64,000 nt of DNA from CALMFG01 sp963666035 (GCA_963666035.2 CAXXJI010000019.1:62001-126000), one strand, 5' to 3'; counted from the stretch's first letter, positions 32,683-42,009 are shown. Numbers and translations: made by a program. The notes: a model not told the origin generated them from the sequence alone.

Positions 32683-34617
32683 CTATTCAGCGCCGAGTTT
32701 CCCACGGCTCGCAAGTTCATCCGCTACATAGCCAAGGTCATACTTTTCCAGTGTGCTACGCGTCGGATATCCGGTTTCTTTGTTCCAGCCGTGCAAATCA
32801 TAATACTCATCCAGCATCAAATTCCACTTGCCCATATCCAGTTTCCAGCCGTGCATCTTTCCTTTATTCAATGGTTCATCCTGATCACGCTTTGGCGGCA
32901 AATCATCTTTTCGATCAAAGTTTGTAAAGCGTGCATTAATCGCTTTTTCCAGATTCAACTGCCGCATAGCAATCTTCTCTAAGTCCGCTTTAGTGAACTC
33001 AATCCCTGTGGCCGCAGAAAGCATCTCGGCTTGGTCATCCACCTGAATATAGTCAAGATTATTATACACCGTATTCTGATGGCAGATACCGGTCGAGTTA
33101 TTCACCCGATGCAGTACTTCATAAAAATAAGTAACTTCAGCTTTCCCTTCATAGGTCAGCGGGTCGGGCACATTGTGCACACCGATGATTTCAAACGCTT
33201 TCTGCTCGTCCACCGCCAGCATCTGTTCAAAGCCGCAGGTGCCGGTTGTGTGTCCGCCGCCGCGCGTAGAAACGCATGCTCCAAACGCCCAAGCGTTTGA
33301 CCCACGAAGGCTCTCATAGAGATCCTGTCCTTTTAAATGAAGCGCATAGTAGGAACTGCCGCGCCCGATGATATCTGCTGCGCGCTTACAGCCTTCAGCC
33401 AGAATATTGCCGAAACCTTCCCGATAGCAGATTTTTCGAATCAGCTCCAGGATCACCGGCTCGTCGCCCCATTCCAGCGCCATACCATCCGTATCTTCCT
33501 TGGTGATGATGCCCCTTTGGTAGCATTCCATCGCCCATGCGATCGCATTGCCCGCAAGGTTAAAATCCACACCCATCTCGTTGCAGTAGGAGCTGACTTT
33601 CACCATAAAGGTGGGTTCAGTACAGCCGCATCGCGCTACAATAGTGCCGAACGGTTCCCAGTGATTACATTCACATTTAAGTCCTTTATACGGCCCTTCG
33701 GTGATCTCCATCAGACGTGAACAGCCAATGGGGCAACCCGGAAAACTCTGATGTGCAATGGTATATTTATCCACAATGGGTGCCGGGTCCATTGATACGT
33801 CGGTATCCTCAGGAAATACACTTTCCTGACTGTTCTTATACGGGATTGCTCCCAAGTCCTGTTTTTTCTGGAATATACCGAGTGTACCATAATGTGAAAA
33901 CCGCTTGGTGTTCGGCGAAGTCAAAATACGCTGGCGGCATTCTTTTGCTTTTTTCATAAAACGTTCCGGCTGCGCAATTTTAATCGGGGTTGTGCCTTTG
34001 CATACCAACGCTTTTAAGTTTTTTGAGCCCATGACCGCGCCGGTACCGCATCGTCCAAATCCCCTGCTGCGATCGTGCGTCACGCTCGCTCCGCGCACCA
34101 TGTTCTCCCCCGCGGGCCCGATCGAAATAATATGCAGCGAAGCGTCATCCAGCTCTTCACGAATTGCATCCAGTGTTTCGCCAGTGGTTTTTCCCCAAAG
34201 TGCACTGGCGTCCCTGATCTCCACTTTCTCGTCGGTAACCCAGAGATAACACGGGAAGTGAGCCCGGCCTTCCACAATAATAGCGTCATACCCTGCATGT
34301 TTCATTTCCATCGCCACATAGCTGTCCGAAAATCCGCTGGCCCATCCGCCGGTCATCGGACCGATGGTGCTGATATTCATCTTGCATGCGCCGGGCGCCA
34401 CGGTGCCGATCAGCGTACCCGCGCCGAAAACGATTTTGTTTGCAGGATCAAACGGCGTCACCCAATCCTGTAGTTCGTCATATAAAACCTTTGCCGCATA
34501 CCCGCTGGAGTTTAACCATTCCTTAAAATATGCCGTGTTGTCCTCCACGCGCGTTTCTTGGCTTGTCAGGTTAATACGCAATGTTTTTCCGATAAATCCA
34601 TAGTTTTGCTGACTCAT
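32683..34617 (-). CDS. aor: Aldehyde:ferredoxin oxidoreductase (tungsten type)
   Basis: 644 residues, normal for the family. The N-terminal domain has GKTLRINLTSQET and the phosphate/cofactor-binding region (FGAGTLIGTVAPGACKMNISTIGPMTGGWA, about 61-91). Fe-S ligands appear in FPGCPIGCSRL and the late Cys in TTGTCGFEQML. DFNLAGNAIAWAMECYQRG is the helical motif near the tungstopterin. AOR-family enzymes carry a bis-molybdopterin tungsten cofactor and oxidise aldehydes to acids with ferredoxin as acceptor. It overlaps the small ferredoxin gene by ATGA and ends just before the Moco-type riboswitch. Confidence 0.92.
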   Translation of the reverse strand: MSQQNYGFIGKTLRINLTSQETRVEDNTAYFKEWLNSSGYAAKVLYDELQDWVTPFDPANKIVFGAGTLIGTVAPGACKMNISTIGPMTGGWASGFSDSYVAMEMKHAGYDAIIVEGRAHFPCYLWVTDEKVEIRDASALWGKTTGETLDAIREELDDASLHIISIGPAGENMVRGASVTHDRSRGFGRCGTGAVMGSKNLKALVCKGTTPIKIAQPERFMKKAKECRQRILTSPNTKRFSHYGTLGIFQKKQDLGAIPYKNSQESVFPEDTDVSMDPAPIVDKYTIAHQSFPGCPIGCSRLMEITEGPYKGLKCECNHWEPFGTIVARCGCTEPTFMVKVSSYCNEMGVDFNLAGNAIAWAMECYQRGIITKEDTDGMALEWGDEPVILELIRKICYREGFGNILAEGCKRAADIIGRGSSYYALHLKGQDLYESLRGSNAWAFGACVSTRGGGHTTGTCGFEQMLAVDEQKAFEIIGVHNVPDPLTYEGKAEVTYFYEVLHRVNNSTGICHQNTVYNNLDYIQVDDQAEMLSAATGIEFTKADLEKIAMRQLNLEKAINARFTNFDRKDDLPPKRDQDEPLNKGKMHGWKLDMGKWNLMLDEYYDLHGWNKETGYPTRSTLEKYDLGYVADELASRGKLGAE

Positions 34618-34949
34618 TTTGTCACCCCGCTCTCGTTATGCGCCTTGCTTGCATCAACAATTTCACCGATGATTTTCTTTAAGTCTTCAGCCTCACGGCA
34701 GTATTGAATGCAGAGCGGATCGCCGTCGACATCAAGACAACCATCGCAGGCTATACGCTCTCCGTTATTCTTTTGGTAAATGCGCACATCATATCCACCG
34801 CCATCTTTTCTCTCAACAATCTCAATGCTGGAAACCTGATGGTTAAATTCTCCGGTATGGTGATATGAACACGCAATTTCACAGGTCCGGCAGGCGCCGC
34901 ACGTGTCCATGATAAAATCTCTTTTGACTACATCGTCCTTTTTTGCCAA
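34614..34949 (-). CDS. Two-cluster ferredoxin-like protein, partner of AOR
   Basis: 111 residues. Cys motifs are CGACRTCEIAC (C-x2-C-x2-C-x3-C) near the N-terminus and CDGC...CIQYC (C-x2-C-x8-C-x3-C) in the second half, enough for two 4Fe-4S clusters. The stop overlaps the AOR start, so the two are translationally coupled. It is most likely the electron-transfer subunit of the AOR. It follows the aldolase gene in the same transcript. Confidence 0.85.
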   Translation of the reverse strand: MAKKDDVVKRDFIMDTCGACRTCEIACSYHHTGEFNHQVSSIEIVERKDGGGYDVRIYQKNNGERIACDGCLDVDGDPLCIQYCREAEDLKKIIGEIVDASKAHNESGVTK

Positions 34950-34988
34950 GGTGTTTCATCCCCTTTCGGTATATTACAATGTGTTCAT

Positions 34989-35609
34989 CTATTTTAATGC
35001 AGCCGCAATCAGGCTCACTTGCTTATTAATGATCTCTCCAAGAATCTGTATCTTCGCGGTCTCTTCAATCAATTCAGAGTTATAATTTGCTTCGAAGATA
35101 TTCTCGCCGAAAGCGAATGAACCGTGCTTTCTCAGCAAAAACCCTTTCAGTTCTTCGTTTTCTTCATAAGCGCTCAATACTTCGGCCACTTTATCCTTTG
35201 GTACCGCATAGCTCAGCGTATCGAACACTTTCAAATTGGCGAGCAGCTTTTTTTCCGCATGATATGTCGAAAACGGCAAGGGCAGCATGGTGGAAGCCCA
35301 AGCGGTTGCGTATGGAGAATGGCAGTGAACAATCGCATTGATTTGGCTGAACTTCCGATATATCGCGCCATGCATCACGCTTTCCCGTGAGGGCGGTGTT
35401 TTTCCCTCCAGCAGATTGCCTTCGAAATCGGCTACCACAAAATTGACTTCCTGGCAATCAGCAAACGCCGACTTGCTCGCCATGATGACCATCCGGTTTT
35501 CCCCTAAACGAATGCTGATATTCCCGCCGTTGCCCGTCTGCGCATTTCTTTCGCTGCAGCGCCTGGCAATCTTGACCATATCTCTTTTTATATTTTTTAA
35601 CTTTGACAT
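34989..35609 (-). CDS. Class II aldolase/adducin-family protein
   Basis: 206 residues from ATG 35609, with GAGG eight bases upstream. Typical motifs: GNGGNISIRLGEN, the Zn-binding pair in AIVHCHSPYATAWAS and a later LLRKHGSFAFGENIFEA with the third His. It resembles fuculose-phosphate or related aldolases that cleave a sugar phosphate to a short aldehyde. The aldehyde could be a substrate of the downstream AOR; that connection is inferred. It follows the UPF0261 gene by 16 bases. Confidence 0.85.
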   Translation of the reverse strand: MSKLKNIKRDMVKIARRCSERNAQTGNGGNISIRLGENRMVIMASKSAFADCQEVNFVVADFEGNLLEGKTPPSRESVMHGAIYRKFSQINAIVHCHSPYATAWASTMLPLPFSTYHAEKKLLANLKVFDTLSYAVPKDKVAEVLSAYEENEELKGFLLRKHGSFAFGENIFEANYNSELIEETAKIQILGEIINKQVSLIAAALK

Positions 35610-35625
35610 CAAATTGTCCTCTATA

Positions 35626-36840
35626 TTAATCTTTCAAAAGTGCGATCATCTCATCCACGACGAACTCGGAAAAAGCGATATCCATGAGGTTAACATCGAT
35701 CAGCTTGACCGGAATATCACTTCTCAGCTCATTTAAGAACACTTCCGTGATCGCTCCGTCCACTTCAGGATCATATAGCGCTTCCCCCGCCTGTGAGAAG
35801 GAACGAAGTCCTTGAGTCGGGATCACCACTTCTACTTTGCCTTTAGCCTGGTTTAAGCGCTTCACAATCATCCGCGAAATATCAGTCACTTCCTTGACGT
35901 TCAGTTTGACATGTGCCAGATTCGGATTGTGCCAATTATATTTTCTGGATTCAATATCGTCAAACAAAGCGTTCGGCCATTGGCACATAAAATCGACACC
36001 CGCCGGACAAACCAGCATCGGTATTCCCATTTTAGCACCCTGTTCCAGTCGGTTGTCCGCACCGTACCCAAACCCATATCCAAAATACTCATACACCACT
36101 TCGTGCAGTGTCAGGTCCATCACCGCATTAATCACGCCCTGACCAATCAGCTCTTCCATAACGCGGCCGCCGGTTCCCGTGGAATGAAAGCTGATGACTT
36201 CATAGCCTTTGGTCTGCATCATCTCCACAGCGTTGGCAATCCCGTCGTTGGTCGCACCCATCAAAGTCGCGCCGATTCGTATCTTATCAGTCGCAGGAAT
36301 CAACCCGCCGGCATCTCGCACCATACCCACAATCGCCGCCACAGCGTTATCTAAAACCGTTTGGCTGACCGAATTGACCCCGGTAAAATCCGAAGGTGAG
36401 GGCATCACGGTGATATCTTTCGCTTTTACAAACTCGTCAAAGGTGCGCTGACCGGTGGCAACTGTGGAAATAATCAGTTTGGGTACACCAATCGGCAGAT
36501 CGACCATGGCGGCCGAGCCCATCGTGGCATTCTGCAAACCGCCAAGCGCGATGATGCCATGCATCTTGTTTTCCTGATAGAGTCTTTTGGTCAGCACCTT
36601 GAGGCCCGCGCACATCACCAGGAGCAGCTCATGTTTCTGCATACTGGCAGTGTCTTCCCATCGCGTTTTGCCTTCCAGCGCAATCATCTCGCGGGTATAG
36701 TCCGCTTCGCTCGTGTGCCCTTTGCTTGTGCTGACATCCAGCACAATCGTATGCATCCCCAGCTTACGGATTTTGTCACATACATAATCGATTTCTGACG
36801 CTTTCGTATCTCTTGATGCCACCACTGCAATAATCTTCAT
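35626..36840 (-). CDS. UPF0261 / Tm-1-like ATP-binding protein
   Basis: 404 residues from ATG 36840, with GGAAGGAG about 8 bases before it. It starts MKIIAVVASRDTKASEIDYV and carries GIIALGGLQNATMGSAAM, PKLIISTVATG, GATNDGIANAVEMM and PAGVDFMCQWPNA. The family includes the tomato Tm-1 resistance protein N-terminal domain, which binds ATP. Bacterial members often sit in catabolic operons with aldolases or TIM-barrel hydrolases, and their reaction is mostly unknown. Here it lies between a lactonase-like gene and an aldolase gene. Confidence 0.88.
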   Translation of the reverse strand: MKIIAVVASRDTKASEIDYVCDKIRKLGMHTIVLDVSTSKGHTSEADYTREMIALEGKTRWEDTASMQKHELLLVMCAGLKVLTKRLYQENKMHGIIALGGLQNATMGSAAMVDLPIGVPKLIISTVATGQRTFDEFVKAKDITVMPSPSDFTGVNSVSQTVLDNAVAAIVGMVRDAGGLIPATDKIRIGATLMGATNDGIANAVEMMQTKGYEVISFHSTGTGGRVMEELIGQGVINAVMDLTLHEVVYEYFGYGFGYGADNRLEQGAKMGIPMLVCPAGVDFMCQWPNALFDDIESRKYNWHNPNLAHVKLNVKEVTDISRMIVKRLNQAKGKVEVVIPTQGLRSFSQAGEALYDPEVDGAITEVFLNELRSDIPVKLIDVNLMDIAFSEFVVDEMIALLKD

Positions 36841-36873
36841 CAGAAATGCTCCTTCCTTCAACTTTACTTCTTT

Positions 36874-37677
36874 CTATTTACCCAGCACGGGGGTTGCCTT
36901 AATGACTTCCTCCAACCCTGCGTCATGACAGCAGAGAATAAAGTGCTCGTCTTTTACTCTTTCCTTTTGAATCTCAATGCTTTTCCAGGTCTTTAAGATA
37001 TCATAAAAACGTCCCGGAGGTGTTAAATTATAATGAATTTCCGGCACCGGCTTTAGGTTGTCGGGCACAAACACCGAATCCCCCGCGCAGATGTAACTTC
37101 CGTTTTCCGTGTCAATCTCCACCGACATATGCCCCGGTGAATGGCCTGGTGTTTCGAATACGCGAATGCCTTCCAAAATCTCATAATCGCCAGCTACCTG
37201 TATAAAATTCAAATGCTCAAATTGTCTTTCAATTCCAAGCAAAGGATGCTCGTAGGACTTGTAGTAAAGCGGGATCGGGTTAAACGCAGTCTGATACTCT
37301 GTTTCGTGCACATAGCAAACCGCATTGGTGAACTTATCTGCATAATAGCAATGATCCCAGTGCAGATGTGTAAAGATAATGATATCCACATCTTCCGGCT
37401 TGTAGCCGATTTTTTCCAACTGCTCATAAATCGCCATGCCCTCGGGCTGTCTGGAGTCCGGATGATGATACTTGCTGGCGCGTTCGCTCCATGCCATCCC
37501 TGTATCCACCAAAACCAATTTTTCTGCACCCTCGATTAAAAAGGTAAAGCAAGGCATCTCAATCCTTGTGTTGGGTACATCCGGATAAAACTTTGTGACT
37601 GAATGATGGTATAAGTATTCCTTTGGTATTGTTGTAACATATCCTGTGTTGATAGGTCTTACCGTTAAACTTGACAT
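36874..37677 (-). CDS. MBL-fold hydrolase, lactonase-like
   Basis: 267 residues. The metal-binding motif is HLHWDH (in IIFTHLHWDHCYY, about 104-116). A later ETPGHSPGHMSVEI supplies His, ICAGDSVF supplies Asp, and FILCCHD supplies the final His. The overall pattern resembles N-acyl-homoserine-lactonase-like (AttM/AiiA) metallo-beta-lactamase-fold enzymes. In this catabolic operon it more likely opens a sugar-acid or other lactone than a signal molecule. No signal peptide is seen. Confidence 0.85.
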   Translation of the reverse strand: MSSLTVRPINTGYVTTIPKEYLYHHSVTKFYPDVPNTRIEMPCFTFLIEGAEKLVLVDTGMAWSERASKYHHPDSRQPEGMAIYEQLEKIGYKPEDVDIIIFTHLHWDHCYYADKFTNAVCYVHETEYQTAFNPIPLYYKSYEHPLLGIERQFEHLNFIQVAGDYEILEGIRVFETPGHSPGHMSVEIDTENGSYICAGDSVFVPDNLKPVPEIHYNLTPPGRFYDILKTWKSIEIQKERVKDEHFILCCHDAGLEEVIKATPVLGK

Positions 37678-37782
37678 TTCATTTCTCCGTTTTCATTAAT
37701 GCATAAAGGATGCTGTTTAGTATTTGAAAACATCCTTTTTTGGGGCTGATCTGTTTGCCGCACCATAAGCTGTTTGCTGATT

Positions 37783-37818
37783 GGCGGCATATACCGGCTG
37801 TGCCGGTATACCACCGCC
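37783..37818 (-). other. Stable intercistronic stem-loop
   Basis: GGCGG, TATACCGGC, a TGT loop, GCCGGTATA and CCGCC form a long hairpin with one small internal loop in the 154-base gap between the dctM-like and MBL-hydrolase genes. It has no T-run on either strand, so it may be an mRNA stability or processing element rather than a terminator. Confidence 0.6.
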
Positions 37819-37831
37819 ATATATCAACACT

Positions 37832-39154
37832 TTATCCAACAAGCGCAATCACCAGATCCGGCACGATCACCAGCAGTATCAAAACCGCGAACATAGCGAT
37901 CAGGAACGGGAAAGAGCCTGAGAAAATATCCTCTACTGTCAAATCCTCTGCTTCCTTTATGCCGTTTAGTGCGGATTTTACGGTATACACCGAAATCCCA
38001 AAGGGTGGTGTTAGGAGCCCTGTTTCGGTTGCGATGATGGAGACAATTCCAAACCACACCAGACTCATCCCGAACGAACCCACAATGGGTACCATCACCG
38101 GCATGGTCAAAAGAATGATCGATGTCGGGTCCAGGATACAGCCGAGTCCCACCAGGATCGTCATAAAGATGAATATGATGACCAGCGGCGGTACATTAAG
38201 GCCGATGATAAAACTCTGAATCAGGTTCAGAGCACCGCTGATAGCAAGCGCTTTTGAGTACATCTGCGCCGTAACCAGCAGGATCAGCACACTGCCTGTG
38301 GTCGCTCCTGCGGACAGAAGCGTTTCCCAGATGTTTTTTAAGTTCGCTTTTTTCTTCACGATAGCGATAATCAGCGCACCCAGCGCGCCAATACCACCCG
38401 CTTCGGTCGGGGTGAAGAACCCAAGCCAGATGCCTCCCAATGATACGAAGATGAGAATCGTGATGGCCCAAGGCTTGGTCACAATCTTCCAGAAATTTTC
38501 TCTCTCATATTCGGTCATCGGTTCTACCGGCGGAATCGCATCTTTTCTTAATTTACTAATTAGAACGACGACCACGATAAATCCAAGCGTCATGATTAAC
38601 CCCGGGATAACGCCCGCGATAAACAACTTGCCGATGGATACTTCAGAGACCGAACCGTACACAATCATCAGGATACTCGGCGGAATCAGCATGCCCAAAA
38701 TCGAGCTGCCCGTTACGGTTCCCACCGCAAACTTTTTGTCATATCCCATGCGAGACATCTGCGGAATCGCAATTTTAGTAAATACCGCTGCCGAAGCGAT
38801 GGATACGCCGGTGATTGCCGCAAAAATTGCATTCGCGATAATCGTGCCGATACCCACTCCGCCCCGAACTTTTTTAAGCATCAATCCGGCTGAATCATAC
38901 AACTCTTTGCTGGCTCCGGAGAGATTAGCAAACAACCCCATCAGCACAAACAGCGGTATGACCCCGAACGTATACTCTCGAATTGAGCTGAATGTGGTGG
39001 TACCGAGCAGCTTGATCGCAAGTTCCAAATCGCCGAGTGACAAAAGCATGGTCACCACCGCTGTCACCATCAGAGAGATGGACAGATGAACGCCAAGCAT
39101 GATGAGTACAAATAGCAAGAGCAATGTAATCAGTATTATCAAACCTACACTCAT
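37832..39154 (-). CDS. dctM: TRAP transporter large permease (DctM)
   Basis: 440 residues with about 12 hydrophobic segments and the DctM pattern: ISLMVTAVVTMLL, PLFVLMGLFANLSG, SILGMLIPPSILMIVYG and TPTEAGGIGALGALI. It is the channel-forming subunit of a sodium-driven uptake system for organic acids. It overlaps the small-permease gene by ATGA. The substrate cannot be read from the permease. Confidence 0.93.
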   Translation of the reverse strand: MSVGLIILITLLLLFVLIMLGVHLSISLMVTAVVTMLLSLGDLELAIKLLGTTTFSSIREYTFGVIPLFVLMGLFANLSGASKELYDSAGLMLKKVRGGVGIGTIIANAIFAAITGVSIASAAVFTKIAIPQMSRMGYDKKFAVGTVTGSSILGMLIPPSILMIVYGSVSEVSIGKLFIAGVIPGLIMTLGFIVVVVLISKLRKDAIPPVEPMTEYERENFWKIVTKPWAITILIFVSLGGIWLGFFTPTEAGGIGALGALIIAIVKKKANLKNIWETLLSAGATTGSVLILLVTAQMYSKALAISGALNLIQSFIIGLNVPPLVIIFIFMTILVGLGCILDPTSIILLTMPVMVPIVGSFGMSLVWFGIVSIIATETGLLTPPFGISVYTVKSALNGIKEAEDLTVEDIFSGSFPFLIAMFAVLILLVIVPDLVIALVG

Positions 39155-39699
39155 GATTCCTGACCTCCTTCTTCCACAATGCTGTCACTGCTGATCTTAT
39201 TTTGAAAAATCAATATCCGCTTGATAAAGAGGAACAGATATTCAATAATCATCAATACTGAACCAAAGATGATAATCCCTCTTGTGGGATAAGTCGGCAC
39301 ACGCAAAGCGCCTTCACCTTCATATTCCCCAATCATTATCGCCTTGATAAAAGCCGGCCAGCTTGATTTAATCAAGAACACCATCATCACAATACCCGCA
39401 ACAAACGCGAATAATTCCAAAGCAAATTTGACCTTCGGATTAAGTCTGCTGAGCAGCAATGTGCTGCGCACATGGTTGCCGCGATGCAAAACATATGGAA
39501 TTTCGAGAAATGTGATAGCGAGGATTGAGTTGCTGACAAGCTCAGGCGTTCCTTTAAACGGGGTATTAAACAATACCCTGCCAAACACGTCAATTGCAAT
39601 GATGACCATGAGGATGAAGATCCAGAAGCAAGCAATTGTGTTCATGATCTCGAGCAGGCGTGTTTTCTTCTTGTCAATCGTTAGAAAAACATCTATCAT
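39151..39699 (-). CDS. dctQ: TRAP transporter small permease (DctQ)
   Basis: 182 residues from ATG 39699; the earlier in-frame ATG at 39717 has no ribosome binding site. Four hydrophobic segments and the DctQ-type motifs (FGRVLFNTPFKGTPELVSNSILAITFLEIPYVLHRGNHVR) are present. It is separated from the dctP gene by a terminator-like hairpin. Confidence 0.9.
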   Translation of the reverse strand: MIDVFLTIDKKKTRLLEIMNTIACFWIFILMVIIAIDVFGRVLFNTPFKGTPELVSNSILAITFLEIPYVLHRGNHVRSTLLLSRLNPKVKFALELFAFVAGIVMMVFLIKSSWPAFIKAIMIGEYEGEGALRVPTYPTRGIIIFGSVLMIIEYLFLFIKRILIFQNKISSDSIVEEGGQES

Positions 39700-39756
39700 C
39701 GTTGCACAACCTTTCATTTATTTTTAAAATATACTTGGATAAAGTTTTTGTTGTTT

Positions 39757-39795
39757 TTAAAAGACTGAGAGATAAGAATAGTCTTATCTCTCAGT
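39757..39795 (-). terminator. Hairpin between dctP and dctQ, partial terminator
   Basis: A perfect 14-base stem (ACTGAGAGATAAGA / TCTTATCTCTCAGT) with a 4-base loop is followed by TCTTTT on the minus strand. Its place after the binding-protein gene suggests reduced read-through into the permease genes and a higher level of binding protein, a common TRAP/ABC arrangement. Confidence 0.8.
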
Positions 39796-39825
39796 GTTCT
39801 TTATGTCCGTCTTAAAGATGTAAGA

Positions 39826-40956
39826 TTAATACTCCCATTTTCTCGCTTGAGAGACGCCAACCTTTTCAAGTTCACTGTAATAGTAATCCGCCATTTCAGC
39901 TGCCGGATAGCCCATCTCTTCAAGTTCAGCGATGATTACGCCAACCGAGTTTGGAATCGCATTAGCCCATTCCACTTTTTCGTCCTGCGTCAGCGAATGA
40001 ACTGTTGCGCCTTCTTCAATCGCGCGCGCACGGCATGCCGCATAGGAATCCATGACATACTGCGGTTCTGTAGCAGTATAGCTCTTGCCAACTGCAACAA
40101 TGATGTCCTGAACTTCGGCCGGCAGACTTGCAAACGAATCCTTGTTCATGACAAGCAGGTCGCAAGGAATGGATGAAAAACCATCCACGATGAACGGGGC
40201 CACTTCATGTGCCTGTACGTTGATCGCCATCGAAGCCGGTTGGATACCCACCTGATATACACCGGTCTGAATACTGGTATACATTTCAGGCAGCGGAGAC
40301 TGCACAGTAGCTGCTCCCGAACCTTCAACCCATGTGAGGTTAGCGCCGGCGGCACCCACTTTTTTGCCGTCTAAGTCTTTTACAGAAGTAATTTCATATG
40401 ATGAAAACAATCCGTAAGGCTCTGAATGTGCAAGTCCGATAAACATTGAATTATAGTCGTCAAATACTTCGGTAAGTGCCGGATATTTTTCGATCATATC
40501 CATCACAATCGGTCCGCCTACGGTTGAATCATAGCTGGCAAAGGGCATGTAATAGAACATGTTCCAGATTTTCAGCTTAGCGGGTTCAAGCGGAATTACG
40601 ACGATACCCATATCCACGATTCCCGTTTCGATGCCTTCCAGCGCTTCACCAAGTTTAACCATGGATCCCGCCCAGCCCTTCATCCACTCGATCTCATAAT
40701 CGGTGTTTTCAGAGACTTGTTTGGCCACTTCGTCACAGAAATAATTGGATGTGTACTCAACCATCGGTGCAGATTCCGGCTGTCCGCCGCTGATCCGCAA
40801 GGTGATGGTTTGCTTTTCGGCCGCACCCTGTTCTGTGGTTGCTTGTTCGCTGTCAGAAACCGTAGCCTCTTTGGCTCCACATCCTACCGCGATGGTCAGC
40901 GTCAGCATCAAGCAGAGAATAAGTGAAACGATTTTCCTAACACTGCTATTTCTCAT
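39826..40956 (-). CDS. dctP: TRAP transporter substrate-binding lipoprotein (DctP)
   Basis: 376 residues from ATG 40956, with GGGAGGAAG upstream. The lipobox is AVGCG (Cys24 area), then a Thr/Glu-rich linker. The DctP fold carries SVKDLDGKKVGAAGANLTW and an Arg-free pocket region around SPLPEMYTSIQTGVYQVGIQPASMAI. DctP proteins hand carboxylates and related compounds to DctQM. It is the first gene after the GntR-controlled promoter. Confidence 0.88.
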   Translation of the reverse strand: MRNSSVRKIVSLILCLMLTLTIAVGCGAKEATVSDSEQATTEQGAAEKQTITLRISGGQPESAPMVEYTSNYFCDEVAKQVSENTDYEIEWMKGWAGSMVKLGEALEGIETGIVDMGIVVIPLEPAKLKIWNMFYYMPFASYDSTVGGPIVMDMIEKYPALTEVFDDYNSMFIGLAHSEPYGLFSSYEITSVKDLDGKKVGAAGANLTWVEGSGAATVQSPLPEMYTSIQTGVYQVGIQPASMAINVQAHEVAPFIVDGFSSIPCDLLVMNKDSFASLPAEVQDIIVAVGKSYTATEPQYVMDSYAACRARAIEEGATVHSLTQDEKVEWANAIPNSVGVIIAELEEMGYPAAEMADYYYSELEKVGVSQARKWEY

Positions 40957-41145
40957 TGTCTTCCTCCCTATTTTTGATCCTAACAAGCTTGGTTTTTTTG
41001 CTTGTTAAATCTTTAAAAAGCCAAAAATCTTGACTATATAATTTTGTTTTAATTTGATTGGAACACGGTTAAAACGCTTTTGCTGCATTTCACTTGCTTT
41101 TTATATAATAAATAAGCAATATTCACAGAACTGTTATCTTTTATA

Positions 41146-41157
41146 ATTGCATACAAA
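41146..41157. promoter_or_regulatory. Secondary GntR-like site
   Basis: ATTGCATACAAA, an imperfect version of the palindrome at 41181-41192, about 35 bases away in the dctP leader. Confidence 0.45.
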
Positions 41158-41180
41158 ATATATTATATTTAATACTGTGT

Positions 41181-41192
41181 ATTGTATACAAT
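41181..41192. promoter_or_regulatory. GntR operator palindrome
   Basis: ATTGTATACAAT is a perfect palindrome that fits the FadR-subfamily pattern. It lies at about +8 to +19 of the predicted dctP transcript. TGTGTATTGTATA (41176-41188) recurs at 42031-42043 before gntR. Confidence 0.7.
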
Positions 41193-41205
41193 ATATTTTA
41201 ATTGA

Positions 41206-41234
41206 ATTATAGTACGCTGTCTTTTCTTTGTCAA
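41206..41234 (-). promoter_or_regulatory. Consensus sigma-A promoter of the TRAP operon
   Basis: On the minus strand TTGACA, a 17-base spacer and TATAAT, identical to consensus at both hexamers. The predicted start near 41199 leaves a leader of about 240 bases before dctP. Confidence 0.88.
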
Positions 41235-41243
41235 GGAGAATAA

Positions 41244-41274
41244 ATAAAAAAACAGTATTTATTCAATACTGTTT
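41244..41274 (-). terminator. Terminator of gntR
   Basis: The stem AAACAGTATT / AATACTGTTT with a 5-base loop is followed by T residues on the minus strand, 25 bases after the gntR stop and just before the TRAP promoter. Confidence 0.85.
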
Positions 41275-41298
41275 AAAAGTCATTTCTTCTATCCATTC

Positions 41299-42009
41299 TC
41301 AGCTTTCCAGCGAATGATAATATTCATTGACTATTTTCGGGACGCGCTCAAGGTGATTTTCCAGATTGTTCTCAATCATATCCACAATTCGGCCTTTATC
41401 CCGCGTTTTAAGGCAAGTGATATATTCCTGATGCTCTGTCTTGATTTCGCTGGAATAATTATCTTTGCTCGCAAGCAAAAAACGATATAATGATAGATTA
41501 ATCCACAGATTCTCGATAATCTCACAGAGCTTTGTCATATCCGATATCTTATACATCTTCATATGAAACCGTTCATTTAAATCGTATATCTTCTTGACGT
41601 CTCTTTTTTCCTGCGCCGTTAAGAATTCAATTTCATCCTGTATTTTCTGCAGCTGCTCAATATCGCCGTTGGTTACATTATCGATGGTTTTTTTAATGGC
41701 AAATGTCTCAAGCTGCATCCGGATGCTGTATATTTCCTCGATCTCCTCAATGGTCAGCTTTCGGACATAAGCCCCCGAATAGGATTTAAACTGAACCAGC
41801 CCGGTTTTTTCAAGCGATTTTAAAGCTTCGCGCACCGGCGTACGACTGACACCAAACGTCTTTGCAATCATATCAGAATTAATTCGTTCATCGACTCTCA
41901 GTTCGCCTTCAATGATCAGGTTAAGAATAATATCGTAAACTCTAATCGATAGGGTTTTATGCGTATTTTCGATTGTACTGTCAGTCATTGATACCCAATT
42001 ACTGCCCAT
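41299..42009 (-). CDS. GntR-family regulator (FadR subfamily, FCD domain)
   Basis: 236 residues. The winged helix-turn-helix lies at about 38-85 (RINSDMIAKTFGVSRTPVREALKSLEKTGLV). The FCD effector domain follows, with EIYSIRMQLETFAI and the metal/ligand His region (NERFHMKMY). FCD regulators sense small carboxylates or sugar acids. Upstream GAGGGCGGG supports the start at 42009. The gene faces the TRAP operon from 5' and shares an operator sequence with it, so I infer that it represses both. The first ATG was kept because the second lacks a ribosome binding site. Confidence 0.9.
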   Translation of the reverse strand: MGSNWVSMTDSTIENTHKTLSIRVYDIILNLIIEGELRVDERINSDMIAKTFGVSRTPVREALKSLEKTGLVQFKSYSGAYVRKLTIEEIEEIYSIRMQLETFAIKKTIDNVTNGDIEQLQKIQDEIEFLTAQEKRDVKKIYDLNERFHMKMYKISDMTKLCEIIENLWINLSLYRFLLASKDNYSSEIKTEHQEYITCLKTRDKGRIVDMIENNLENHLERVPKIVNEYYHSLES

